From: DATJSN01 sp035504095
GTDB taxonomy: Bacteria; Planctomycetota; Phycisphaerae; WQYP01
Length of the DNA: 15,791 bases
NCBI GenBank assembly: GCA_035504095.1
Contig: DATJSN010000074.1
Coordinates: 1-15,791 of the forward strand
Direction of reading: 5' to 3'
Part shown: one piece after another, positions 1-7,376 of the stretch
Layout of the letters: each line of letters opens with the position of its first letter
Numbering within the stretch: position 1 is the first letter of the stretch
Notes under the pieces: model-generated
The model's input: the letters and a program-made list of their open reading frames with translations, nothing else
Told to the model about the DNA's origin: nothing
The model's database searches: none
Made by a program: the position numbers and the translations under genes

Positions 1-695
1 GCTTCCACGAGTCGGTACCCCACACCCGGTTCGGTGAGAATGAATCTGGGCTGTTCCGGCGATGGTTCAATTTTTTGCCTCAGTTGATTGATGTATACGC
101 GCAGATAATGCTTTTCGTGTTCAGAATCCGGCCCCCAAATCTGTTTCAACAATTGCTGGTGCGTTACGACGCGGCCGGCGTGCTGAATCAAAAATGAAAG
201 TATGCGGTATTCATTAGGCGTCAGGCGGATCTGTTTTTCGCCCAGCTTCACCTGCCGCAATGCCAGATCCACCGTCAATTCGCCGATGGTGAAAACCGGC
301 GAATCCCCGGCTCCGATCGCCGCGCGACGGCGCAACAGGGCGCGAAGACGCGCCTGGAGTTCTCCTACGGAAAACGGTTTGGTTAAATAGTCGTCGGCGC
401 CGGCGTCCAGCGCCGCGACTTTATCCTGTTCCCGGCCGCGGGCGGAAATAATAACGATGGGGGTCTGCGACCATTCCCGAAACCGGCGGACAAAATCAAT
501 TCCATCCATGTCCGGCAAGCCCAGATCGAGAATGACCACGTCAGGCGTGTGCGACGCCGCCTGCAACAAGCCATCTCCGCCGGTCATGCTGCTGATTAAC
601 CGGCAACCCTGCGTTTGGAGTGATATCTTCAGGAATTTATGTATCGCGGGTTCATCCTCGACGATAAGAACCAGCGGCTGATATTGATCTTTCAT
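1..695 (-). CDS. kdpE: KdpE, OmpR/PhoB-type response regulator of the kdp operon (C-terminus cut by the window edge)
   Basis: This is the response regulator partner of KdpD: phosphorylated KdpE binds DNA upstream of the kdp operon and activates it. I translated 231 codons; the frame is open to the left edge, so only the last few residues should be missing. The receiver domain (about 8-122) has the acidic pocket E13/D14, phosphoacceptor D57 in the stretch VVILDLGLPDMDG, S84 and K106 in LTKPF. The winged-helix DNA-binding domain follows (about 135-231), with the typical LTPNEYRIL, HQQLLKQIWG and YLRVYINQLRQKIE segments and a closing GVGYRL. The ATG overlaps the kdpD stop as ATGA (692-695), and no strong Shine-Dalgarno sequence precedes it, which argues for translational coupling to kdpD. 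Assignment to KdpE rather than another OmpR regulator rests on KdpE-like sequence plus adjacency to kdpD. Confidence 0.95.
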   Translation of the reverse strand, partial: MKDQYQPLVLIVEDEPAIHKFLKISLQTQGCRLISSMTGGDGLLQAASHTPDVVILDLGLPDMDGIDFVRRFREWSQTPIVIISARGREQDKVAALDAGADDYLTKPFSVGELQARLRALLRRRAAIGAGDSPVFTIGELTVDLALRQVKLGEKQIRLTPNEYRILSFLIQHAGRVVTHQQLLKQIWGPDSEHEKHYLRVYINQLRQKIEPSPEQPRFILTEPGVGYRLVE

Positions 696-3406
696 GACGC
701 TATTTCAGAGGCCTTCAGGCTGATTTGCAAGGTTGAGTGGTGGGACGGATTGGGCAGCGTAATAATGAACTCCGCTCCACCGGTCTCGAGGTTTCGCGCT
801 GTGATCGTACCATGATGCAGTTCCACGATGCTGCGGCAAATCGTCAGACCCAGGCCGATGCCGCGATGATTGTCGCCCGTGCTGGAGCGATAAAATTTCT
901 GGAATACGCGATTGGGGTCGTCGCGCGGCAGACCCGGTCCGCGATCGGAAAAGCGGATGGTGATTTGTTGATCGTCGGCGTCGGCGGAAATGGTAATCGG
1001 TGAGGATTCCGGCGTATATTCCAGGGCATTATCCAGAAGATTAATCAGGACCTGCTCAAACAAAGAGCCGTCAACGGACAAAAGCGGAAGGTCCGGGCGA
1101 ATGTTGACCTGAATTTTTCGATGCGTAGTTCTCTGGCGAAAACGTTCCAGCACCGAGGCCACGATGTCCCCAAGAGGATAAAGTTCGAAGCGCGGCTGCA
1201 GGCCGCCGGATTCCAGTCGCGTCATGTCCAACAGGTTGCTGATGAATCGTTCCATGTGTTCAGCTTCGGAGATGATGTTATGCAGCAGTTCGACGCGCGT
1301 CGCCGGAGCGACAACTTCGCCGGATTCCAGCAGGGTCGTGGCTGAACCCGTAATGGCCGCCAGCGGCGTGCGCAAGTCATGAGATACACTGGATAAAAGA
1401 GTGTTGCGTATGAATTCGGCTTCAGCGCGTTCCCAGGCTCGCTGCGCTTCATCGGCCAGCATCGCTCGTTCCAGTGCCAGGGCCGTCTGGTTTACAAACG
1501 CCTCCAGGAGATGCAGCCTTTCCGGATCGGAAAAATCGGCGCTACGAGGTGCAAAGACTCCAAGTACGCCGGTAATGCCGCGGCTGGCCCTGAGCGGCAG
1601 ATAAAGTCCCTGCGCAAATGGAAGCGTATCGGTAGTCGCTCCTGCCGGCTGCCCGCGGTCAAAAACCCACTGGGCCACACCCAGCTCCTTTTCATCCAAC
1701 TTTGGCGCATCGGCGGAACGGCCGGCGCTGGCGAGTTTTCGATCTTCATTGGAGAGAAGCACGACCACCTGGCAATCAAAAACCTGGGATACGTGTTTGA
1801 CGGCGATATCGATGATGCGCTGTTTTTCCGGAGTGGCGGCCAGATCTTTTGCCAGTTCCAGCAGTGCCACGGTGCGGCGTCCGCGCCGCCGGGCCATCTC
1901 GCCCTGGCGATACAGACGATCCGTAAGTGTGCTGATTAATAGCGCCGTCGCCAGCAGAACCAAAAACGTGATGAAATACTGGGTGTCGGAAACAGCGAAG
2001 GCGAAATGCGGCCGAACCAGAACGTAATCGAAAGCCACAACCGAGAGAATCGACGCCAGGATCGCCGGCCCGCGACCCAGGCGCCATGCCACCAGCGTCA
2101 CGCCAATTAGGTCGATCATCAGCGCGTTGCTGTCGGCCAGGCCAAGTTGTTGATGCAATATATAGCCCACAAAAGTGGTTATAGCCGTCACGCCCAGCGC
2201 CCAGGCGTAATTTTCGATTTTCGGCGATTGCATGGGTCTGCGCTGCGTCTTTTCGAGTCCGGCGTCTTTTTCCTCGCGAATGACATACACGTCGATGCCG
2301 CCGGATTTACGGATCAGATCGTCGACCATGGATCCCAGCACGCGCTCGCGCCATCGCGAATGACTTGGTTTTCCGATGATGATGCGCGCCACGTTTCTGG
2401 CGCGGGCATAGGAGAGAATTTCCTCGACGGGTTGTGCACCCGAAAGGGTGACGGTTTGGCCTCCCAGATGCTCGGCCAGCCGCAATGTTTGAAAAATTCG
2501 ATCGCGGTCGTCAGTGGTATAACGAACCGCCGCAGGCGTTTCCACATAAACCGCTATCCATTGCGCTTTAAGCGCCGTCCCCATGCGCCGTGCGGCGCGC
2601 ACCAGTTGCGCCGATGACGGCGACGGGCCTACGCATACCATGATGCGATCGGCCGTCGGCCAGGTGGATTTGACGGCGTGATCGCGGCGGAAATCTTCCA
2701 TCTGGGCGTCCACGCGATCGGCGGTTCGCCGCAGCGCCAGTTCGCGTAAAGCGGAAAGATTTCCCTGGTTAAAAAAATGCCGGTTCAGATGATCGGCGTC
2801 GTGTTGCTGATAAATTCTCCCTTCCCTGACCCGTTCCATGAGCTTTTCCGGCGGGATATCGATGAGCTGAACGTCGTCGGCCTGTTCAAAAATTTTATCG
2901 GGCAGCGTTTCCTGCACTTTGATGCCGCTGGTGCGTTCCACGATGTCGTTGACGGATTCCAGGTGTTGCACGTTGAGCGTGGTGTAAACGTTGATGCCCG
3001 CGTCTAATAGTTCCATGACGTCCTGATAGCGTTTGGCGTGGCGCATGCCGGGAGCGTTGGTATGCGCGAGTTCATCAACGCATATCAGCGCCGGTTTGCG
3101 GGCCAGGGCAGCTTCCAGGTCAAATTCTTTGAATTGAACGCCTTTGTATTCGATGATTTTGTACGGAAGAATTTCCAGTCCCAATAGCAGGGCTTCGGTT
3201 TCGGGCCGGATGTGTGGCTCGGCATAACCTACAAGAACGTCCGTCCCTTCTTCGGCGCGCTTGCGGGCTTCTTCGAGCATGGCGTAGGTTTTGCCGACCC
3301 CGGCCGACATGCCGAAGAATATTTTCAGCCTGCCACGGGATTGTTTTTGTTCTTCCGCTTTGACACGCGCCAGAAGTTCATCAGGATTGGGACGTTCATC
3401 TGCCAT
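692..3406 (-). CDS. kdpD: KdpD, K+/osmotic-stress sensor histidine kinase
   Basis: This membrane histidine kinase controls KdpE. At 904 residues it has the full E. coli-type length. The N-terminal KdpD domain (about 20-230) carries a Walker A motif GMSAGVGKT (32-40) and DELAHTNAPG (111-120). A universal-stress-protein domain follows (about 252-378), then a four-helix DUF4118 membrane block (about 400-495) and a GAF domain (about 510-648). The HisKA domain has the phosphoacceptor H676 in SSVSHDLRTPL. The HATPase domain has the N box NLLDNALEYTP (789-799), G1 DRGPGLP (821-827) and G2 GIGLGL (849-854). All catalytic motifs look intact. In the Usp domain, SHS (348-350) is followed 20 residues later by IDVYV rather than the FTAxY of the S. 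aureus c-di-AMP-binding version. The gene is separated from kdpC by about 3.3 kb, so it probably has its own promoter. The stop overlaps the kdpE start. Confidence 0.97.
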   Translation of the reverse strand: MADERPNPDELLARVKAEEQKQSRGRLKIFFGMSAGVGKTYAMLEEARKRAEEGTDVLVGYAEPHIRPETEALLLGLEILPYKIIEYKGVQFKEFDLEAALARKPALICVDELAHTNAPGMRHAKRYQDVMELLDAGINVYTTLNVQHLESVNDIVERTSGIKVQETLPDKIFEQADDVQLIDIPPEKLMERVREGRIYQQHDADHLNRHFFNQGNLSALRELALRRTADRVDAQMEDFRRDHAVKSTWPTADRIMVCVGPSPSSAQLVRAARRMGTALKAQWIAVYVETPAAVRYTTDDRDRIFQTLRLAEHLGGQTVTLSGAQPVEEILSYARARNVARIIIGKPSHSRWRERVLGSMVDDLIRKSGGIDVYVIREEKDAGLEKTQRRPMQSPKIENYAWALGVTAITTFVGYILHQQLGLADSNALMIDLIGVTLVAWRLGRGPAILASILSVVAFDYVLVRPHFAFAVSDTQYFITFLVLLATALLISTLTDRLYRQGEMARRRGRRTVALLELAKDLAATPEKQRIIDIAVKHVSQVFDCQVVVLLSNEDRKLASAGRSADAPKLDEKELGVAQWVFDRGQPAGATTDTLPFAQGLYLPLRASRGITGVLGVFAPRSADFSDPERLHLLEAFVNQTALALERAMLADEAQRAWERAEAEFIRNTLLSSVSHDLRTPLAAITGSATTLLESGEVVAPATRVELLHNIISEAEHMERFISNLLDMTRLESGGLQPRFELYPLGDIVASVLERFRQRTTHRKIQVNIRPDLPLLSVDGSLFEQVLINLLDNALEYTPESSPITISADADDQQITIRFSDRGPGLPRDDPNRVFQKFYRSSTGDNHRGIGLGLTICRSIVELHHGTITARNLETGGAEFIITLPNPSHHSTLQISLKASEIAS

Positions 3407-3503
3407 GCAATTGGGCTCGATTTGTCATTAATACATGTCAGAAGATGATTTTAACCGCAATCAATTCGTTTGACACGGTTTTTCAAAGTTCCAACTTTAA
3501 ACT

Positions 3504-3923
3504 TTACAGTTTCCGGAGAGCTTCTTGAGGCAATAATTCTCGGATTTGTTTGCGAATCCGTCGCGTGATGTTTACCGCCTGGCGGGCCTGCGCAAGTGTA
3601 ATCGGTTCGTCATCACCTGGATATCGTGTGGTGACGGCGTAATCAGTAAGAAGTTCCTGCCACTCTGATTCCAGAAAAACGCGGCATCCGGCCGGCAAAA
3701 GCTCCATGAGCAGTGCGATATCATGCGTACGAGGGAAAGTTTTCTTACGCCAAACCAGAAGTGCCTTGATGTATTTTTCAGCACATTGCTGAGCATGAAA
3801 CGCCACAGTCTCCGTTGGACACTTTCGTCCCAGTTTCAAAGTATGAGAAGCATTCATCAAATCATGTTCAGCCTTTTGCACCCAGGCGCGCACCTGAGAC
3901 GCAATACTTTCATCGGCGGTCAT
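3504..3923 (-). CDS. HEPN-domain protein (partner of the upstream MNT nucleotidyltransferase)
   Basis: This 139-residue, mostly helical HEPN protein is recognisable by FHAQQCAEKYIKALL (42-56), PRTHDI (64-69) and the TTRYPGDDEP segment (98-107). HEPN/MNT pairs are known as toxin-antitoxin modules in which the HEPN protein can be an RNase and the nucleotidyltransferase silences it by modifying it. The catalytic RX4-6H motif of active HEPN RNases is not evident here: the only nearby R-to-H pair has seven intervening residues. It may therefore be a substrate-binding or inactive HEPN. I chose the ATG at 3923, which overlaps the MNT stop by 14 nt and has GAGGG about 10 nt upstream. A start at 3971 would add 16 residues inside the MNT gene and lacks support. 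Function as a toxin is inference. Confidence 0.8.
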   Translation of the reverse strand: MTADESIASQVRAWVQKAEHDLMNASHTLKLGRKCPTETVAFHAQQCAEKYIKALLVWRKKTFPRTHDIALLMELLPAGCRVFLESEWQELLTDYAVTTRYPGDDEPITLAQARQAVNITRRIRKQIRELLPQEALRKL

Positions 3924-4251
3924 AAAGCACTTTTCCCTCACGGAATGCCGGTTGTTCCACTGTTCCGGCAATATTTTTGCGCCACGCGAATTCTTTCGGG
4001 CTTGTCAACAGGATATCTTTGGCAACTCTGAAATCGTGTAGTGCCATTCTAATTTGCAGCCGTTTACGCCGCTTGGAGCCCCGAATATTCATGACAACCA
4101 GCAAATCCACGTCGCTGTCCGAATCGGCGTTTCCCCTGGCATGCGATCCAAATAAAATCACCTGCTCAGGGTTAAACCGATCCACAATTCGACGCACCAT
4201 GCGGTGTATCACTGGGGTTAATTTGATGGTTTTTTTCTTTTTTGTTTTCAT
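3910..4251 (-). CDS. MNT-type minimal nucleotidyltransferase (MntA-like)
   Basis: This is a 113-residue protein of the DNA polymerase beta-like nucleotidyltransferase fold. The signature GSHARGNADSDSDVD (35-49) fits the canonical GSX10DXD motif exactly, with metal ligands D47 and D49. A plausible third carboxylate is D79 in VAKDILL. Family members paired with HEPN proteins act as antitoxins by transferring nucleotides to the HEPN partner. The Lys-rich N-terminus (MKTKKKK) precedes the fold. The ATG at 4251 is preferred over an upstream TTG at 4284, because the extra eleven residues have no family character. The Shine-Dalgarno sequence is weak (GAAG about 8 nt upstream). It overlaps the HEPN gene, so the two are co-translated. 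The pair sits just upstream of kdpD on the same strand, but nothing shows that it shares the kdp regulation. Confidence 0.82.
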   Translation of the reverse strand: MKTKKKKTIKLTPVIHRMVRRIVDRFNPEQVILFGSHARGNADSDSDVDLLVVMNIRGSKRRKRLQIRMALHDFRVAKDILLTSPKEFAWRKNIAGTVEQPAFREGKVLYDRR

Positions 4252-4442
4252 CCTGGCTTCTTCAGTACAACAAAGTTGCAACAATCATTAAAACCCGCTG
4301 TAAACAAGGATAAAGCGCTGAGACTACATTAGCCAGCCAAAGTAAGATTATAACCGCAATAACATGTCGATGGCCTGCCTGATGGATCACGCATTTAGAG
4401 CCTGTTTGCAAAGTGTCGAGACCGCGACGTCGCCCTGTGTGG

Positions 4443-4451
4443 TGATATAAT
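4443..4451 (+). promoter_or_regulatory. Extended -10 promoter element
   Basis: The sequence TGATATAAT matches the extended -10 consensus TGnTATAAT perfectly and lies about 69 nt upstream of the zinc-ribbon gene start at 4520. No good -35 hexamer is visible at the right spacing, which is typical of extended -10 promoters. It is assigned by sequence match only. Confidence 0.5.
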
Positions 4452-4519
4452 TGCTACTTATTCTGTGCCGCCTCTCGTGGCGTGTGTTGGCAACATGATC
4501 GTTTCTGTCAGGTGAAGCC

Positions 4520-5020
4520 ATGGCAAGTCCAACCTTGGAAAAATGCGACAACTGCGGAAGTGTGATCGGTACGCTGGAAAAGCCGTACATCTACCAGGAT
4601 CACATTGTATGCGCTGCCTGTTATCGTAAACTGCAGATGTCGGACGTTGCCCCACTGGAAGAGGTGCGTAACATTGAAACAATACAGCCGGTTGCTACGC
4701 GACCGCTGACCGAAGCTGAATTGAAAGCGGAAGCGGCCAGAGCGTTTACGACATCACCTACGCCGCAACAAAATGTATCGCAGCAAACGCATCCGGCTGG
4801 CTTACGGCATCTTTGCACCAATTGTGGCGGACTAATCGGAAACATGGAAAAACCGCGATTTTACAAACGGCAAAGGGTCTGCGGTGGTTGTTATTCGGAA
4901 CTCAGTCCGCATGGTTCTGTTTTGTATCAGATTGGACGCGGAATAATTATTTTCATCATTCTGTGCCTGATCTGGTGGTTTATCAGCTCCGCCATGCACG
5001 CGGGCGTATGGGGGCACTGA
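4520..5020 (+). CDS. Tandem zinc-ribbon, single-pass membrane protein of unknown function
   Basis: This 166-residue protein has a clear internal duplication. The first Cys4 unit uses C9/C12 and C31/C34, the second C99/C102 and C121/C124. Each is CxxC-18 residues-CxxC, and the intervening sequence is also related (CDNCGSVIGTLEKP versus CTNCGGLIGNMEKP). Each unit should bind one zinc ion in a treble-clef or LIM-like ribbon. The units are joined by an Ala/Glu/Thr-rich linker (about 45-95). One hydrophobic helix near the C-terminus (about 141-157) predicts membrane anchoring with the zinc domains in the cytoplasm. The start is supported by AGGTGA six nt upstream and an extended -10 promoter at 4443. 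I do not recognise a named family. Membrane-tethered adaptor or regulator is only a guess from architecture. Confidence 0.8.
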   Translation: MASPTLEKCDNCGSVIGTLEKPYIYQDHIVCAACYRKLQMSDVAPLEEVRNIETIQPVATRPLTEAELKAEAARAFTTSPTPQQNVSQQTHPAGLRHLCTNCGGLIGNMEKPRFYKRQRVCGGCYSELSPHGSVLYQIGRGIIIFIILCLIWWFISSAMHAGVWGH

Positions 5021-5075
5021 AAATCGGGAGCGCGAAAGTTTTAGAGCTATCTAAAGTACAATTTTGTGGGGCCAG

Positions 5076-5089
5076 CCGCCGACAGGCGG
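5076..5089. repeat. G+C-rich hairpin between the zinc-ribbon gene and the following ORF
   Basis: CCGCC-GACA-GGCGG forms a perfect 5-bp stem with a 4-nt loop, extendable by an A-T and a G-T pair. CCGCCGG is repeated directly at 5101-5107 and 5127-5133 within the same G+C-rich leader. There is no following T tract, so it is a poor intrinsic terminator. It may be a dispersed palindromic repeat. Confidence 0.4.
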
Positions 5090-5168
5090 TTGTATCGACC
5101 CCGCCGGTTGCCGCGCTCATCTGTGGCCGCCGGCGAGGTTGACCCGATCAATGCAAGGACGGCGAGCC

Positions 5169-6509
5169 ATGTCGAATAAATATGCAGAGTTGCGCCAGCA
5201 ACTTAAAGAGATTCTCGACGTTGTAAACAAAATTCCCAAACTTGTGAAGATACTTGATCCGTTGAGCTATCCAGGCTTTGAGCCACCCCCGAATAAGAAA
5301 TACCCCCTTATTGGCGGGGATCAATTGCCTAGATTCCACGTAAACGACGAACAAAAATGCAAGTTGGTGGACCTGACAGACGAGGAATTTAAGCCGCTTC
5401 AGGCCGATCTTGTAAAGCGATGGGATAAACTTAAAGAACCACTCCGACTTATTATCGGAGAGCGAGAATCTTTTTCAGAGACTGAAACCACAAAATTTTT
5501 GAATTTTCATGGGGAACTTGCTGATGTCATTTCCCAAGGCCTTCGGGACTTCCGCACCGTTCTGGATAGACTACTAGAATTAAAAACCGGCGGCGAGGCG
5601 CCGAACATTAAGACCGCGAAAGATACAGGAAATAAACTCACATGTGCCGTCGATTTGGCGAATAGGGTGACCAACTCTCATGCATGCAACGATTTGCTTA
5701 GAAAATTGGAGGTTCTGGCTTTAAGAGCCGAAGTGGATGCGGCTAAATCGGTAGGCGAGACAGCAACCGCCGCGCCAAACTTAATTCAGTTTCCCGCTGA
5801 TGTTCATACGATTGTAGCCAAGGCCCTGCGGCATTACGCGGAGGCTTTGCGACCTGTAAGAGAATGGAAATTAAATTCCAATAGCGAACCAGAGGATTTT
5901 TTCCGTTGCATCAACCGGGCCGGGCTGCCTTCATTTTACGACGGCCATTGTTTGGAAGATGTAATTAGCCAAGGCTTAATCGCACTAGGGCTCGTTGATG
6001 ACGCCGCTAGCTTTGGCCGTAGAACTGGAAAAATGCCGTCATGCTGGCGTGAATGGGCGAAACGGATGAATGAAGCATCTAATAGGACCAAGGCATCAGT
6101 TTATGAACGACAAAAGAGCGGCAAGCTAATTGAGCCGCTTGATATTTGGGGTCCTAACCTTCTGATGGATTTTGAAGAACTTAAACAAAAAACTGGTGAG
6201 GTTGAAGCGTGGCTCAATGATTTGGCCCGCCACATTGACGATACCGCCTTCAAACCCATTAAGGCTTCTTTCGTTGGGACAGTAGAAGCCGCAACTGTGC
6301 AGCAGACTATTACTAAAAATCAGATTTCCAAGACAACATTGTGGAGTATTTTCTCCACAGCTTTGGCAATATTACTTTGGGCTTGGCCAACACCCAATGT
6401 CTATAGACATTTGATTATCAGTGCATCTATTTTTTTTCTTGTATTAGCTTTTTTTGGTTTGATTTGGCCTCACATTAAAGCGAAATGTAGACGTAGCGGT
6501 TCCGTCTGA
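5169..6509 (+). CDS. Unrecognised 446-residue protein with two C-terminal membrane helices
   Basis: I do not recognise this protein. It begins with a probable amphipathic/coiled segment (AELRQQLKEILDVVNKI), continues as a long, mostly hydrophilic, charged region without obvious catalytic motifs, and ends with two hydrophobic helices (about 390-406 and 414-433) and a basic tail. That topology would place about 390 residues in the cytoplasm with a C-terminal membrane hairpin. The ATG at 5169 (MSNKYAEL) is preferred, with AAGGA nine nt upstream. The frame is open back to 5064, but that part runs through the G+C-rich repeat leader and looks non-coding; 5151 is a second possible start. The coding sequence looks more A+T-rich than the kdp genes, which suggests separate acquisition. 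It lies 148 bp after the zinc-ribbon gene on the same strand, so co-transcription is possible. Function unknown. Confidence 0.72.
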   Translation: MSNKYAELRQQLKEILDVVNKIPKLVKILDPLSYPGFEPPPNKKYPLIGGDQLPRFHVNDEQKCKLVDLTDEEFKPLQADLVKRWDKLKEPLRLIIGERESFSETETTKFLNFHGELADVISQGLRDFRTVLDRLLELKTGGEAPNIKTAKDTGNKLTCAVDLANRVTNSHACNDLLRKLEVLALRAEVDAAKSVGETATAAPNLIQFPADVHTIVAKALRHYAEALRPVREWKLNSNSEPEDFFRCINRAGLPSFYDGHCLEDVISQGLIALGLVDDAASFGRRTGKMPSCWREWAKRMNEASNRTKASVYERQKSGKLIEPLDIWGPNLLMDFEELKQKTGEVEAWLNDLARHIDDTAFKPIKASFVGTVEAATVQQTITKNQISKTTLWSIFSTALAILLWAWPTPNVYRHLIISASIFFLVLAFFGLIWPHIKAKCRRSGSV

Positions 6510-6571
6510 CAAATTCTAATTCGCACACTTCGTTTTTCACTAGTATCAGTTTAATCGGTGAAATCCGTGGT

Positions 6572-6650
6572 TATAAATCTCTGTGCCCTTGTATGTTACC
6601 AAAGAACCCAAAACATGGTTCAATAGAAGGGGTTGCTGTGGCAAATCGTC
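6572..6650 (+). repeat. Copy of a dispersed intergenic repeat, interrupted
   Basis: TATAAATCTCTGTGCCCT (6572-6589) is identical to 14078-14095. CTGTGGCAAATCGT (6636-6649) corresponds to CTGTGGCAAAATCGT at 14105-14119. The two blocks are 46 bp apart here but only 9 bp apart in the second copy, so this copy carries about 35 bp of extra sequence. It is non-coding and lies between the 446-residue ORF and kdpC. Confidence 0.55.
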
Positions 6651-6674
6651 TTTTTCGGCAGGGCTAAGGCTTCT

Positions 6675-6703
6675 CTGAAAACTGAAAACTGAACACTGAA
6701 AAC
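6675..6703 (+). repeat. Tandem heptanucleotide repeat (4 units)
   Basis: Four consecutive 7-bp units CTGAAAA, CTGAAAA, CTGAACA and CTGAAAA end five bases before the kdpC stop codon. The element is non-coding and lies in the convergent gap between the 446-residue ORF and kdpC. Confidence 0.75.
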
Positions 6704-6707
6704 GTGA

Positions 6708-7340
6708 TTAATGCACCGGATACTCACGGTCCATCGCGAGATTCAATTCCAGCACATTGACCACACGTTCACCCATAAATCCAAAATAGGGGCCGGTGGT
6801 GTATTGCCGGATGAGTGCTTCAATTTTATCTGGAGAAACGTTTCGCACCGCGGCGACCCGGTCAAGCTGATACTCCGCCGCCGCGACGGACTCGTCCGGA
6901 TCCAGGCCCGAAGCCGAAGATGTCACCAGGTCCACGGGAATGGGGGACTTATTTTCCAGGTCGGCCTGCTGCAAGGCCTGGATTCGCGCGTTGACGTTGC
7001 TAAGCAATTGTGGATTGGATGGTCCAAGATTCGAACCGCTCGAACTGGCGGCGTTATACGGCAGTGAAGCGTTTCCCGCCAGATTTTCGGTGGCTGACAA
7101 ACGCCCCCAGAAATATTTGTTTTGATCGAACGTCTGGCCGATCAGCGCCGAACCCACGGCGTTTTGTTCATTCGTCGTGTAATTGCCGTTTTTGTCGATG
7201 AGCGAACCCTGAGCCTGCACCGGGAAAAGAACTTTGGCTATCCCGGTAATCACCAGCGGATAGATAAGACCGGTAATGATGGTGAAAAGAATCATGGAGA
7301 CAAGGGTCACCCAAATTAGTTTGAACGTGTTTTTTAACAT
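6708..7340 (-). CDS. kdpC: KdpC, K+-transporting ATPase accessory subunit
   Basis: KdpC bridges KdpA and KdpB and is thought to help ATP binding in the KdpFABC complex. The protein has 210 residues, close to the usual KdpC length of about 190-210. One N-terminal membrane helix (about 8-36) is followed by a periplasmic domain with family motifs: GSALIGQTF, KYFWGRLSA, SSSGSNLGPSN (99-109), PVDLVTSSASGLDP and, near the C-terminus, GERVVNVLELNLAMD. The ATG has GGAGAAG seven nt upstream. It lies 36 bp after kdpB in the same operon. Downstream there is no kdpD; the gene ends in a repeat-containing gap facing a convergent ORF. Confidence 0.96.
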   Translation of the reverse strand: MLKNTFKLIWVTLVSMILFTIITGLIYPLVITGIAKVLFPVQAQGSLIDKNGNYTTNEQNAVGSALIGQTFDQNKYFWGRLSATENLAGNASLPYNAASSSGSNLGPSNPQLLSNVNARIQALQQADLENKSPIPVDLVTSSASGLDPDESVAAAEYQLDRVAAVRNVSPDKIEALIRQYTTGPYFGFMGERVVNVLELNLAMDREYPVH

Positions 7341-7376
7341 ATTTACTTCTCCGGGCCGCGATTGGCCGCAGCCGCC

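Noticed and set aside
3485..3498. AAAGTTCCAACTTT palindrome after the HEPN gene as a terminator
   Set aside because: Its loop would be only two bases, the stem is A+T-rich and weak, and no proper T tract follows.
5038..5050. GTTTTAGAGCTAT, identical to the start of a well-known type II CRISPR repeat
   Set aside because: It occurs once, with no second copy, spacers or cas genes nearby. It is a chance match in an A+T-rich intergenic stretch.
5064..5168. N-terminal extension of the 446-residue ORF to 5064
   Set aside because: It would translate the hairpin-bearing G+C-rich leader, and the peptide is Pro/Gly/Arg-rich and unlike the rest. The ATG at 5169 has a reasonable ribosome-binding site.
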